Origin: Caprella mutica
Taxonomy: Eukaryota > Arthropoda > Malacostraca > Amphipoda > Caprellidae
Assembly: GCA_947561585.1 (NCBI GenBank)
Contig: CANNZV010002544.1
Span: 29,847-93,846, forward strand
Length of the DNA stretch: 64,000 nt
Direction of reading: 5' to 3'
Shown here: positions 11,901 through 22,352 of the stretch, piece by piece
Layout of the letters: every line of letters starts with the position of its first letter
How positions within the stretch are numbered: the first letter of the stretch is position 1
The notes under the pieces: generated by a model
Seen by the model: only the letters and a program-made list of their open reading frames with translations
The model's database searches: none
Told to the model about the DNA's origin: nothing
Program-made: the position numbers and the translations under genes

Positions 11901-12611
11901 ATACTAATATAAATTAACATAATTATTTTCTTTATTTTTTCTAGTTCCCGCACTCTTCAGTTCCGGTTGGAGTTTCTGAAGGGGTCAGACACAGGTAGTG
12001 GGTGTGAGTGGCACTGTGCCATCACGAGGACCATGGCACCCATACCTGCACACCAAAAGACAGTCCTTAGTCTCACACTAATACCTCTCAAACTTGGTAT
12101 TCAGGTAATAATTCAAATAGCAACTACAAGTAGTAATATGTATGAAAATAGGTTACTTGGTATTTAATCTCCTGAAACTTGGTATGCGTATACAAATATC
12201 TGTGATGCCAATTAACTGCTTTTCACCTTTGAATATTATCTGTGTGTTACGTTTCACCAAAATTGACTAGAAAGAAAGTAACTTGTGTATAATAGTATGA
12301 AGAGGTAGTGTTGGTTTTGAGTTATTGGACGGTTCCACATTTTCGGACACGTATGAATAATATTTAATATTTATACTTTTTTGTGCGTGTCCGAAAATGT
12401 GGAACCGCCCGATAACTCGTAACTTATCTACATAGCTATAACGCTATTTCTTTTTCAGAATATCTGCGGCATCAGATTGCGAGATCTGGCCAATCCACAG
12501 TACATCATGGAGGTGACTAAGTTAGGGCAGCTCTATGTCAACTCCACTTGCTACTCTGATGTCAAAGAACACCAATTGACTGAACAATTAGCACAGTTGC
12601 AAGTAGCTTGA
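5984..12611 (+). CDS. TRAPPC13: TRAPPC13 (trafficking protein particle complex subunit 13), lacking exon 1
   Basis: Exons: 5984-6152, 6665-6749, 6909-7048, 7788-7905, 8559-8658, 9090-9158, 9619-9806, 10585-10688, 11945-12104, 12459-12611. All introns are GT-AG, every phase fits, and the spliced frame from the first visible ATG is 427 codons plus stop (human protein about 417 aa). Landmarks match the family: [75 protein letters not shown] and GRLQTSQ. The first exon seen starts inside a Val codon (G|TG) before Met, as in orthologues, so a short upstream exon is missing, probably beyond the retroelement. The product is a subunit of TRAPP, the vesicle tether of the secretory and autophagy pathways. 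Candidate poly(A) signals lie at 13597 and 13612. Confidence 0.96.
7029..7547 (+). repeat. 12-copy tandem repeat of the exon 4 / intron junction of TRAPPC13
   Basis: Twelve head-to-tail copies of a 43-44 bp unit. The first 20 bp of the unit are the last 20 bp of exon 4 and the rest is the start of the intron, so every copy carries the same donor, CACAT|GTAAGC. Eleven of the 12 exonic parts are identical and one has a single change (GGC to GAC). Three copies (5, 9, 10) share the variant CTATTATTAGTC. Using any donor but the first would read CAC ATG TAA and stop. Confidence 0.97.
8430..8558 (+). repeat. 22-bp ladder of splice-acceptor motifs before TRAPPC13 exon 6
   Basis: AG dinucleotides after a pyrimidine tract end at 8448, 8470, 8492, 8514 and 8558, exactly 22 bp apart, with the expected rung at 8536 lost (TTTCAT). 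Unit core: TTTCTCACCGTGTTTCAG. The TTCA that opens exon 6 is also repeated after several rungs. Only the 8492 acceptor keeps the reading frame, adding 66 nt with no stop. Confidence 0.9.
8870..9020. repeat. Diverged copy of a dispersed repeat (family R1), TRAPPC13 intron
   Basis: Shares ACCTCTTCATTTTCCTCTTCC-like text with 11740-11770 and the complement of 40050-40070. Diverged; type unknown. Confidence 0.4.
9901..10349. repeat. 20-bp minisatellite, ~22 copies, TRAPPC13 intron 8
   Basis: Unit TGCACAAAATGCATTAATTG in perfect 20-bp register with substitutions only. A block starting with TTCACAAAAT recurs at 10061 and 10201, 140 bp (seven units) apart, indicating a higher-order duplication. Confidence 0.97.
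10745..11205 (+). repeat. Dispersed repeat with GGTCAAGGTCA monomers
   Basis: Contains two to three ~100-bp monomers with CGATTGGTCAATGTCCAG and AGGTCATTTATAACTC, and ends GGTATGCGCTCTACCGAG. A second plus copy is at 45255-45830 and an inverted fragment at 57608-57855. Probably a non-autonomous transposon; the superfamily is not clear. Confidence 0.8.
11515..11905 (+). repeat. Dispersed repeat family R1
   Basis: GAAGCTGTCTGTGGTGAATGG plus downstream ACGCTACTTACAGTTTT and GACTGCTTCT blocks recur, in whole or in part, at 23605-23985, 30645-30750 and 40025-40200. It lies in the last long intron of TRAPPC13. Confidence 0.6.
12314..12420. mobile_element. Short hairpin MITE
   Basis: Near-perfect ~40-bp inverted arms (GGACGGTTCCACATTTTC and its complement) around an AT-rich loop. 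A related, more diverged hairpin is at 63375-63556. Confidence 0.7.
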
Positions 12612-12842
12612 GTCTTTAATCTAAAGCAAGATTATATTGCGTGACACGTGACGTCACAGTCTCCCTCTCCACGACCGTTGGTTCAAAGGAAACCTTCAAT
12701 TTAATATGAAAAACTATAAATAGCTCGAGAATGCTTTCACCATCTAAAGTTATCTTTTCGTGTTTTTGGATTGTATAAATTTAGTTTGTTGTATGAAATA
12801 TTTTATTTATCTAGATATCTTGGATATAACTATCTATGATAA

Positions 12843-12992
12843 AGTAGAACTCCTCTATAGTGAATGTAGAGTGCTGAATAAGGAACTATCCAGTATAATG
12901 AACAAATTTTCTTTAGTTGTTATAGCATTTGTTTACTATATGGGGTAGTTCTCTTACTTATGACTCTACATTCACTATAGAGGAGTTCTACT
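12843..12992. mobile_element. pogo/Tigger-like MITE
   Basis: Inverted ends AGTAGAACTCCTCTATAGTG, typical of pogo/Tigger termini (CAGT...CCTCTATA), about 150 bp overall. The same terminus is used by the element at 15667. It lies between TRAPPC13 and its candidate poly(A) signals. Confidence 0.75.
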
Positions 12993-13990
12993 GTATAGGA
13001 AGATAATTATCTACTTTTGGTAATGTATATCTTTCACAGGAATTATTGTCTTTTCTGCTATTTACGAGTCTGCCTCCCTATTTGTATGTTTAGTTTTTCC
13101 TGTCTTATACACAAAGAATGGTGTAACTAACTGTATATGATATATCTTTTTCTTGCCATTCTATGTTAATTACCATCATTTTCAACTTATGATTACCAAT
13201 CTGCGGCTGGAAAGACGTGTGTGATGAAAAAATTTTTTTGTAAATATTTTATACTCTAATGAATTTAGAGTTCTTATAGTTGAGCTATCCATTTATTTTT
13301 ATATTTATTTATATTAGTTGAAGTTATTTGTCTAGGGTAACTTGAATCTACCAATGTGTTTTGTACATATGAATTATATATTGACATTTAGTTTAATTCT
13401 TCGTATGTTTATGTTTTTAAATGATATTCTGCAATATTTAAATTTTCAGTTTAAAAATAAGAATGGTTTGAATTCTATAATATATTAAGTCTCTTTTCCA
13501 TGAACGATTAAATTGTCAAAATAAAAATAAGACCTTTAGATCACTTTTTATTTAAATTTATTAAAAAGGTTGGTATCTAGTAGTAAACCATATTTGAATA
13601 AAATTTTATAAAATAAATGAGCCTTTATTTAATTCTAGTTATATTTTGAATTTTATTAATTTAGTCACTATAGCTAGACATGAAATTATTGACTTTGACC
13701 TTTTATTAGCTACTAGAACTAGTAAGCAGTCCATTTGACTATGTGAAATATCAATTAAATTGATTTTATAGTTTAGGATTGCATCACTTTGAAACAGACT
13801 GACAAAATATAGAAATAACATGTTTTAAAATGCCCCATGCAACAGTTCTTGCCGTTTGCAAAACTTCTTAACTGATGAAATTAATTTGAAATGCATGGTA
13901 TTTATAATTAATTACCCTTATAATGTAGGACACAGAAAAGCGATATCAAGGGAGGGATTTTAAATTATATAATTACATTTTAAATTACAG

Positions 13991-14170
13991 GAAATGAAAG
14001 ACCAACTGACTGACTTTCTTGACACATTATTACCACTAGAAATAAAGGACTTCCTATCACAGATTCCGTATTATGTAACTATGTGTTTTAAAAAGCGCCA
14101 TCTGGATTTGAAAGCGGGAACTGAAGCAACAGCATATGATGTCGATCAAAATATTGAAAGTTTGTGCTAA
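13991..14170 (+). CDS. Possible orphan terminal exon / small ORF, unrecognised
   Basis: After a good acceptor (TTAAATTACAG) comes an open stretch of 59 codons beginning EMKDQLTDFLDTLLPLE and ending in TAA. The composition looks protein-like (amphipathic leucines, no low complexity). No upstream exon was identified. It could be a 3' exon of an alternative TRAPPC13 transcript or chance. Confidence 0.25.
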   Translation, partial: EMKDQLTDFLDTLLPLEIKDFLSQIPYYVTMCFKKRHLDLKAGTEATAYDVDQNIESLC

Positions 14171-15087
14171 GGCAGAAGTTATACACTTACACTGGATTAA
14201 CAGAAAAGTTATTCTGAAATCTATTCCTTTTTTTAAATATTGAAAGCTAGTTACAATATGGCGGAAGCATTTGAAACGATATATGAACTAATGTGTTCAA
14301 GCTTTGAAAATGAACTGCAAAAGAAAATATAAAAACACTAAATCCTTTATAGTTACAACTGCCCTCTACAATTACAAAGACAATTGAAAAATATAAAATG
14401 AATCGATCAATTTCCAATCATTCTACAAAGGCGAGTTTCGAGAAAAAAAATTTATAAATAATTTTTGTTTTGAATGCACATTATTGTCCTAAATCCATAA
14501 AAAAAATAAGAAGTAGAATGAACCAATTTTGAAGGAACAAAAAAATGTAAACAGTAAACACCACATATAGACTGTACCTACTAAAAAGAATACCATTAAA
14601 TATTCCAAAACATTAACATATAAGAATACTGCAATAAATTGACTAGAATGGTTTCTATGTTATGGGATGAATGATACAGTTGTTGAGATGGTTAGTTGTA
14701 GGCTATTACAGTACTGGCAAGAGTTGTGAATTATATATGCAATGGATGAGGTAGAACTATGCATAAAAACGAAGTAAAATGAAATAAATAAACTGTATTT
14801 ACTATGTACCATTCATTATCACATTTCCCTAGTGAAACTAAACCTAGTTTGTTATAGACTCTTGCATATAAACTTGAATAGCTATACATTATATTAATAT
14901 GAGCCTAGTAGAAATCTTAAAGATACATTATCTGTAACATGCATGTAAAATATCAATATATTAAATTCAAAATAAAAGTTATATTTGATGCATCATTTCA
15001 AGAATATTTAGTTTCATTATAATTATCATTTAGAATGAAAGATATACCACATCTATTTAGTGAAACCTATTGGAATTAGAACATTTG
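14171..15087. other. AT-rich intergenic stretch, nothing recognised
   Basis: About 75-80% AT with poly-A runs. No frame, repeat pair or hairpin that I can support. It should hold the 3' UTR of the minus-strand gene that ends at 15088. Confidence 0.5.
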
Positions 15088-16699
15088 CTATCTAGATTCT
15101 CTTACGTTAGATACTACATCATTAGATACATCATTATCATTAAATACTACAGTATTAGGTATAACATCATTAGATACTACATCATCATTTACTACATCAT
15201 TAGATACTACATCATCATTTACTCCATTAAATACTACATCATCACTAGATATAACATCGTCATCATTTACTACATCATCACTTACTCCTTCATCAGATAC
15301 TACTACATCATCACTTACTGCTACATCATCACTTACTCCTTCATCAGATACTACTACATCATCACTTACTACATCACTAGGTACTAGAGTCATAGAGTCA
15401 CTAGCATTCACTCTTCCCTTCACCTTATAATAGATGTAAGAAAAGAGGAGGAACACAATATGAAGAAATACAAACCCAATAATGAAAATGACAACAGGAT
15501 TGACTATTTTCAGGAATATTGTATATGGTGATGGCACGACTTTCACAACCTGCAACAATACGATTATTATTAAATGAAGAAAATAATTTAAATTGAAATA
15601 AATTGGGTATTATAACAATATATTAACAAAGAATGTATGTAACTGTAGAATGAATGAATTTTAATACAGTAGAACTCCTCTATAAAGAAATCCTGTATAG
15701 TGAATGTAGTGTCCTGAGTAAAGAAGAAGCCTCTATAGCAGTGGTTCTTAAACAGGGGTGCGCGGCACCCCTTTGGGGCATGGATTGTTTATAGGGGGTG
15801 CATGAGATGACTGTTGTTTATAAGTTCTGTTCTTGCTATTAATATCATTCAGAAATCAGAATATACATGAAGTGTATTTTTCTCAAAATATTACGATGTG
15901 AGGTAGTTATAAAAGTATACAAATTTTCTGATACAAACACCTAATTTCTGATATAAACATAATTGTTTCATTGAGGCTTTCGATAATTTTTTTTTATATC
16001 TTTGAGTGTGGGATTTCCAGTTTTGTGTGGCTGTAACTTTAATTCATTCCGTACTTTAATTTAACACAATATACTGCATTATTATCACAAATTATATGGT
16101 TTTCTTTAATTTCTAATGGATTTTAATTTTCCTTACCTAAAAAAATATTTTTACATTATGTAGATAAAACTATAATTTTCCTTACTTTTTCAATATCCAT
16201 ATTAAATTCTCAAATCACAGTAACCGATTATATTCTAATTGTAGCTTTTCAATCTATTTCAATGCAAAACAGTGCCAGGGGGTGCAGGAGAACAGCAAGG
16301 GGTTCGCGAGAAAAATACTTTAAGAACCAATGCTCTATAGTGAATAAATTCTTTAGTCTGCCATTGATGGTCATTAGATATAGAAAACCGATGGCCATTT
16401 TATGGCAGACTGCAGAAATTATTTTCACTATAGAAGCTAGCTATTTCCTTACCAGGACTATACATGATTTCATTATAGAGGAGTTTGACTGTGTAGCTTA
16501 AATGCTAAAATACTCACCTTAACAATTAACATGAGAAGGAATTGAATGACTCGAGAGCTTAGTTTCACAACTGTCGACAGGACCTTCCTATTAAGTTTAA
16601 CGGTGACGGAGAGGCCTGAGCAGAGTAGCTCTGTGATTTCATTGCTGCTGCAGAAGGGCCAGTCCAAGTGATTGGAGTCTATGGGGCCTTCCATTGGTC
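15088..16699 (-). CDS. Unrecognised membrane protein, last two exons (acidic repeat tail)
   Basis: Minus-strand exons 16699-16518 (182 nt, after acceptor CCAATTAG, donor AAG|GTGAGT) and 15549-15088 (462 nt, acceptor TTGTTGCAG, stop at 15088) join in phase 0. The first encodes a segment with two Cys and a hydrophobic stretch VIQFLLMLIVK. The second continues VVKVVPSPYTIFLK and a strong transmembrane helix NPVVIFIIGFVFLHIVFLL, then a ~100-residue tail of SDDVV/SNDVVNDDV repeats rich in Asp, Val, Asn and Ser. Upstream exons were not found; an ATG 5 nt into the first exon could be the start. The family is not recognised. The intron holds nested transposons. Confidence 0.6.
15667..16491. mobile_element. 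pogo/Tigger-like MITE in intron, interrupted by hAT MITE
   Basis: Ends CAGTAGAACTCCTCTATA and the imperfect complement ATTATAGAGGAGTTTGACTG. With the inner insert and one target copy removed it is a ~220-bp hairpin-like element. Confidence 0.7.
15739..16332. mobile_element. hAT-like MITE nested in the pogo-like MITE
   Basis: 594 bp with ends CAGTGGTTCTTAAAC and its complement TTTAAGAACCAATG. It is flanked by a perfect 8-bp target duplication CTCTATAG at 15731-15738 and 16333-16340. No transposase inside. Confidence 0.9.
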
Positions 16700-17474
16700 C
16701 TAATTGGAATTAAAATAAAATTAGTATGAATGTCATGAAGCAAATTTAAGAATAAAATAAATGTAAACACTACTAAACAGACAAATGTTATCTTGAGTTC
16801 ACAATTCATTTTTTCTATAACTTCAATCAGTAGCAACATTAAATAATGTCTTTACAATTTTACATACCAAATGTGCCAAAGGAATTGTAAATAACTGTTC
16901 ATTAACTATTTCATGATCTAAAGCATTTAGATGATTCAACGTATAGTAAATCTGATTTGTTGAAAGTTACTGTTTATAATAGTGTACAGTGTTGTCAAAA
17001 TGACTATTTATAATATGTATATTAGGGACAATTATAAGTTGAATGTAAGTAATTAATAATTTCAAAGGATAATTATCCATTTATAACTCATGTGTAAATT
17101 TACTAAATTACAATTTATAATTTAAATATGTTGTAACTGTCATTTAATTGGTTCCAAAATATAAAATATGTTCCATTTTGTGACCTTGTCAGGAAACTTA
17201 TTCTGAATTAGTGCAATTTCTCACTATATTTACAGTATTTGTTTAGATAATAATTTTGAAAAAAAAGACAGCTATATTATCTGTTTCATGGAGTAGGTAG
17301 TTCATTTTAGCTAGATACACAACTTTTTAGAATTGTAAGTGTTATTATTGTAATTAAGCTTAATTCTGAAATAACTGTCACAAACTCGCCATTAAAATGA
17401 TGCGGCAAGTTTGGACATGCTTTATTCCGGTCTGAAAAGTAAAGCAGGATTTGTGGATTAATCTTGCACCCAAG
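16700..17474. other. AT-rich intergenic stretch, no gene seen
   Basis: No supported exon or repeat. Upstream exons of the 15088-16699 gene would be expected here or further right, but I could not identify any. Confidence 0.4.
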
Positions 17475-17711
17475 CCAGTCTGCAAAGTGTATCAAATCTG
17501 TCACCAAGATTTCATATTTCAGGACAATTAGTCTCCAAAAAATTTCAAATTTGTCTCCAAAATGACCAAATTTCTTCAAAATGTCTCTAATAATAACATG
17601 TAAACATAGGAATTAATTAGAAAATAGTCACCAAGATCTTGTCTTGATGAATTTACCCTCAAATGTAGTCTCCAAAGATCTTTGGCGACATGGACGCGCT
17701 TTGCAGACTGG
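17475..17711. mobile_element. CCAGTCTG-family MITE, copy 1
   Basis: Ends CCAGTCTGCAAAG and CTTTGCAGACTGG. Flanked by an 8-bp duplication CACCCAAG (17467-17474 and 17712-17719). Confidence 0.88.
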
Positions 17712-17761
17712 CACCCAAGTCCTATTTAATTCCTATGTTCCCATGTAGTTCCTGCAGATTG

Positions 17762-18013
17762 CCAGTCTGTATTTGGTGCAAAAAATTCCACTGACTTTTT
17801 TAAAAAGCAGAAAATATCCACCATAAATTTCCAGTAATTTGGCTGATCCACCAACATTTTACCCATATTTCCACCGAAAATTAATGGTAACATAGGAATA
17901 AATAGCTAAAAATCCACCGAGTACCGACTTTACCAGAATATTAAATAATTTATATTCAAAGGGAAAAAAATTCCACCGACATGTTGGTGGAATTTACCAC
18001 AAAATACAGACTG
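17762..18013. mobile_element. CCAGTCTG-family hairpin MITE, copy 2
   Basis: Begins CCAGTCTGTATTTGGTGC and ends with the complement GTATTTTGTGG...CAGACTGG arrangement, folding over most of its length. It abuts a third copy starting at 18014. Confidence 0.75.
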
Positions 18014-18143
18014 GCCAGTTTGTATTTGGTGCACTGAATTCCTCTGACTTTTTCAAAAATCTGAGAAATAGCTGTCAACATTTTTCATCAATTTGTCTAG
18101 TCCTCCAACATTTTTCCAGTTTTCCCTCCAAAAATTAATGGTA

Positions 18144-19795
18144 GCGTCGGACCGGGTGGCTTTGCGCATTTTCCGCATACTTTGATTTTACGAAAAAACT
18201 AGAGAAGTCAGCAATCTGATTTTTTGTGTGTAGATAGATGAAGGGTAGACCTAGGTGCTCACCAAGTTTCAACTCTTTAAATTCAATAGAAAAAAAGTTA
18301 TCATCGAAAAACTGTGCGCAAAGATCGTGGGGATAAACCGGGTGAGTTTTGCGCAATTACCGGGTGTACTTGCGCACTGCGCAAATTCACCCAATGTGAA
18401 ACTGCGCAGTGCGCAAGTTCATCCTATGTATAAACTGTGCATAGAAAATCTAACCCCGATATGCTATGCAACTGCCGTGAATTTGCCCCAATCTTCTATG
18501 CAACTGCCCCAATCTGCTGTGCAATTGCAGTGAGTCTGCTGTGGAATTGCCGTGAGTCTGCTGTGGAATTGCCGTGAGTCTGCTGTGGAATTGCCGTGAG
18601 TCTGCTGTGGAATTGCCGTGAGTCTGCTGTGGAATTGTCGTGAGTCTGCTGTGGAATTGCCGTGAGTCTGCTGTGGAATTGCCGTGAGTCTGCTGTGGAA
18701 TTGCCGTGAGTCTGCTGTGGAATTGCCGTGAGTCTGCTGTGGAATTGCCGTGAGTCTGCTGTGGAATTGCCGTGAGTCTGCTGTGGAATTGCCGTGAGTC
18801 TGCTGTGGAATTGCCGTGAGCTGCTGTGGAATTGCCGTGAGCTGCTGTGGAATTGCCGTGAGCTGCTGTGGAATTGCCGTGAGTCTGCTGTGGAATTGCC
18901 GTGAGTCTGCTGTGGAATTGCCGTGAGTCTGCTGTGGAATTGCCGTGAGTCTGCTGTGGAATTGCCGTGAGACTGCTGTGGAATTGCCGTGAGTCTGCTG
19001 TGCAATTGCCGTGAGTCTGCTGTGGAATTGCCGTGAGTCTGCTGTGGAATTGCCGTGAGGGCGAGGCTGCTGTGGAATTGCCGTGAGGGCTAGGTTGCTG
19101 TACAATTGCCGTGAGTCTGCTGTGCAACTGCCGTGAGTCTGCTGTGCAACTGCCGTGAGTCTGCTGTGCAACTGCCGTGAGTCTGCGGTGCAACTGCCGT
19201 GAGTCTGCTGTGCAACTGCCGTGAGGCTGCTGTGCAACTGCCGTGAGGTTGCTGTGCAACTGCCGAGAGGCTGCTGTGGAATTGCCGTGATATAGGAGTA
19301 TCGGGGATGAATATCACAGGTTTATTAATGAATAAGAGCTCTTTAACTTTATTAATAAATGTGCGCAAGTCCACCCGTGAATTACAATATTCCCAGGGTG
19401 ATCTTGCGCATCTAGTATATTGGTTATATCTCAATAATTTATAATTATTATTTAAATCATCTTACATGACGTTAATCTGCAGTAAATTATGCGTATCCAA
19501 CGTAAATTGCAATCAAATTGGAGCATAATTATCAACACTACAGCATAGTTCGCGGAGATTCGATTCTAGTCCAAAATAATTATTTTGCCATAAAAAACAT
19601 AGGTCTCTGTTTGAACACTTAGTATCTATACTTAATCTCTTGCGATTTTCGTGAAATTTATGCACTAGGGGGTTTAAGAGCTGCTCTTTCCAATGGTGTT
19701 GTCAGATTTGAAATATTTTTACGTACTCATCGTCATTTACCGATGCGCAACTTCACCCGTAATGTTGAAGTGCGCAAAGCCACCCGGTCTGACGC
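18144..19795. mobile_element. TA-flanked DNA transposon carrying a 22-bp minisatellite
   Basis: Ends GCGTCGGACCGGGTGGCTT and its complement ending GGTCTGACGC, with TA on both sides (18142-18143, 19796-19797). Sub-terminal text repeats GCGCAA/TTGCGC and CACCCGG motifs. There is no convincing transposase, so it is non-autonomous. Confidence 0.85.
18470..19290. repeat. 22-bp minisatellite, ~37 copies
   Basis: Unit CTGCTGTGGAATTGCCGTGAG(T), with blocks of 21-bp units (18818-18880) and of CAACTGCC variants toward the right. The minus strand is free of stops in all three frames over most of it. Confidence 0.97.
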
Positions 19796-20673
19796 TAATA
19801 TAGAAATTAATAGCTAAATAGTAAATATCCTACGACATTGCAGGAATTTTTTTATTAGAGAAATTGAAGATCTGCTGACATATCATTGGAATTTACCACC
19901 AAATACAATCTGGGCAGTCTGATTAGTAACAATGTTATTTTGGAGAGAAATCATGATAATATGATAATTTTGGAGAAAATTTTTGTAATTGATGGAGAGA
20001 CAAATGGAGAGTTTTTGAGCCATACTTTGATACATATCTAACCACTGTACATTGTATTAGATAGGTAATTTGAATACAGATTAATGGAGTGAATTTGATA
20101 GGTAGGTAATTGTCGACTGTCGTATCAAATTTATGTCTGACGCCTGACGGTACGGTCGGTACATGAAGTGACTGAATCCAATGTTTATCAGTTTATACTA
20201 CACAGTTTAATTCTTTTATTGAGATGTTTATTGTTTAATTTGGAATAGAAAATAAAATTCATCATAGAAAACTGTAATTGTATTTTTATGGGGAAACTAT
20301 TGTAAACTTTCAGTCTGAGGTGTAAATAAAACCTTATCAGTTAGCCATTAAGTAGATGTATCGGGGGGCGTGCCGTCTCCCCGAACCCCCCTGCCAGGTC
20401 ATTAAACAATCTTTGAAGTGTGCAGAACAACAAACTAGCGGATACAACAAATTACATAACAGTTTTTCACATTGAGGTCATTAATAGAAAGTACAGTTGT
20501 GCGCCGTATTGTAGTGCGCCGTAATGTGGTGGGCCGCTCAGCTTTTAGATACTGTTGCATACTTTATTACTCGAGTAACATGAGACTCAGCTGAGCCTGG
20601 AGTCTTGAGAGACAAATAGAGTCTGGCCGCTGCCCCCGCTGGCATCTGCCCGTCTGGATAGTTTATGAGCCTG

Positions 20674-20937
20674 CCAGTCTGCAGAATATGGAACATTTTT
20701 CCAAGACTCTCTGCGGGAGTTTTTGATTGAATTTTAGAAATTTGAGATCTCTGCGGGAGATCTTGAATTAATTCCTATGTTACTGTCCATTAATTTAGCT
20801 GCGGGAGATTTTGAATTAATTCCTATGTTACCATTAATTTAGCTGCGGGAGATTCTGAATCTGCTACTGAGAGTCAGAGAGTAACTGTCTCTCAAATTAA
20901 AATCTCTGCGGGAGAAGAGACACATTCTGCAGACTGG
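20674..20937. mobile_element. CCAGTCTG-family MITE, copy 4
   Basis: Ends CCAGTCTGCAGAATATG and ACATTCTGCAGACTGG. Flanked by an exact 8-bp duplication TGAGCCTG (20666-20673 and 20938-20945). The interior repeats CTGCGGGAGATTTTGAATT. Confidence 0.92.
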
Positions 20938-21040
20938 TGAGCCTGGACTCTGGAGTCATACTATTTCACTTGGTGGACCATTTGAAATATAAGCAAATTA
21001 ATTGGCTTTAACTGACATACTCTATAACATTAATTAACAT

Positions 21041-21124
21041 GGAGGATCATTCGTTCACTCAGCACTGGATCACTCCGATCAGCAATTCTTATATGAACCA
21101 ATTTCCTCCGTGGTTAAAAGATAG
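21041..21124 (+). CDS. Possible first coding exon inside a transposon, unrecognised
   Basis: ATG followed by an open stretch MEDHSFTQHWITPIS...PPWLKDR to a good donor AG|GTAGGT. Codon use looks protein-like. No downstream exon was found. It may be a remnant exon of the transposon's own gene. Confidence 0.2.
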   Translation, partial: GGSFVHSALDHSDQQFLYEPISSVVKR

Positions 21125-21289
21125 GTAGGTATACAGAAACAGTTATATGTTATATACTAATAATAATAAAAGATAAATACTTACTCTACTGCCCGATTGA
21201 ACGCTGTAGAGTCTCTTGTATGATGTTTAAAAGAAAATATAAACTAATAATAACAGTTGAATTAGTTTATTAAATTATACATAAGTATA

Positions 21290-22236
21290 CGGGGACAAAG
21301 TGCGAACGCCACGTGAGACTGACAGGAGGTTTCTCCTGTGGTTCACATTTCTTTGAGTAAACAAAGTTGTAATTAACTTTTTGCAATTTTGTTTACATAT
21401 TCGTGTTCACGAATATCATTTACTTCCTATTGCTCAATAAAAGTAATACTACATTTAATGTATAAGCGAGCATATTAGTATTTTAGACTAGTTAATGTGA
21501 ACCGTACGTGGTCGCCACCTGTGGGTCACATTTATATTATTTGAGTGTGATTGGCATATTCTAATAGTATTCTCATGGTATAATATTAAAATGCACACTT
21601 CAAGATACATAAATCAACACTTGATATTTATTCAAATGAATAGATTACTCATTTAATACTCATGAGAACCGTACGTGGTCACCACCTGTGAGTCACACTA
21701 AACTCATGTGAACCGTAGGGGGTCACCACCTGTGGGTCACACTTATCTAATTTGAGTGTGATTAGCGTATTCTAATGGTATAATATTAAGATGCAAACTT
21801 CAAGATACATAAATCTTTTAGATTTTTGTGACATGAAACTGTTAATGTAGTTTGTTGTATCCGCTAGTTTGTTGTACTGCACACTTCATGATTGTTTGAT
21901 GACCTGGCAGGGGGGTTCGGGGGGCGGCACGCCCCCCGATATACGTATTTGTGATGTTATATTTGAAATAAACGGCAGATGAACCTTTCCAGACCCCCAA
22001 ACAAAACGGTCATATCCTAACCTATCGGAAAATTAATTGTGCTATATCTCGAAAACGAAGAGTTTTCACAACAAATGGTATTCTTGAAAAACGTCTTAAA
22101 ATGGCTTTTTTAACCTATTGTTGATATCAAATTAACAAAAATATTTATAAAGATAGATGTATTTTAAAAAACGTGACCCACAGGAGAAACCTCCTGTGAG
22201 TCTCACCTGGCGTTCGCATTTCCTTCCCGTATGTTA
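21290..22236. repeat. Second inverted-repeat pair interleaved with the previous element
   Basis: Left arm at 21290-21357 (GCGAACGCCACGTGAGACT, GGAGGTTTCTCCTGTG) and right arm at 22170-22236 as its complement. The arms straddle the right end of the 20361-21939 element. Confidence 0.7.
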
Positions 22237-22352
22237 CTCAAATTATATGTCAGGCAGAAAAAGTTCAATATTTACTATTGGACGGAATTATTACGCCATT
22301 CTGGTTTTGAGATTCCCTAGGCTCGTTAGACTTATTAAAAACTGAAACCTAA

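Larger units (their letters stand above)
18014..19913. mobile_element. CCAGTCTG-family MITE copy 3, split by a TA-flanked element
   Basis: Left half 18014-18141 and right half 19798-19913 match the two halves of copy 2 around its ATTAATGGTA/GCTAAA centre. The insert is the element 18144-19795. Confidence 0.7.
20361..21939. mobile_element. DNA transposon with ~95-bp GC-rich inverted ends
   Basis: Left end TCGGGGGGCGTGCCG continues into GAACCCCCCTGCCAGGTCAT and further; the right end is its near-complement ending GGCACGCCCCCCGA. TA flanks both ends (20359-20360, 21940-21941). A ~213-bp internal tandem duplication starts at 21499 and 21712 (ACCGTA..GGTC.CCACCTGTG). Confidence 0.8.

Noticed and set aside
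15070..15387. Plus-strand IRYYIIIYYII frame
   Set aside because: Antisense of the acidic repeat tail of the minus-strand membrane protein, whose frame has splice support.
18450..19434. Long minus-strand open frames (up to 269 codons) of QFHSRLTAIPQQ repeats
   Set aside because: All three frames are open simply because the 22-bp satellite unit has no stop; there is no splice or start context and the array lies inside a transposon.
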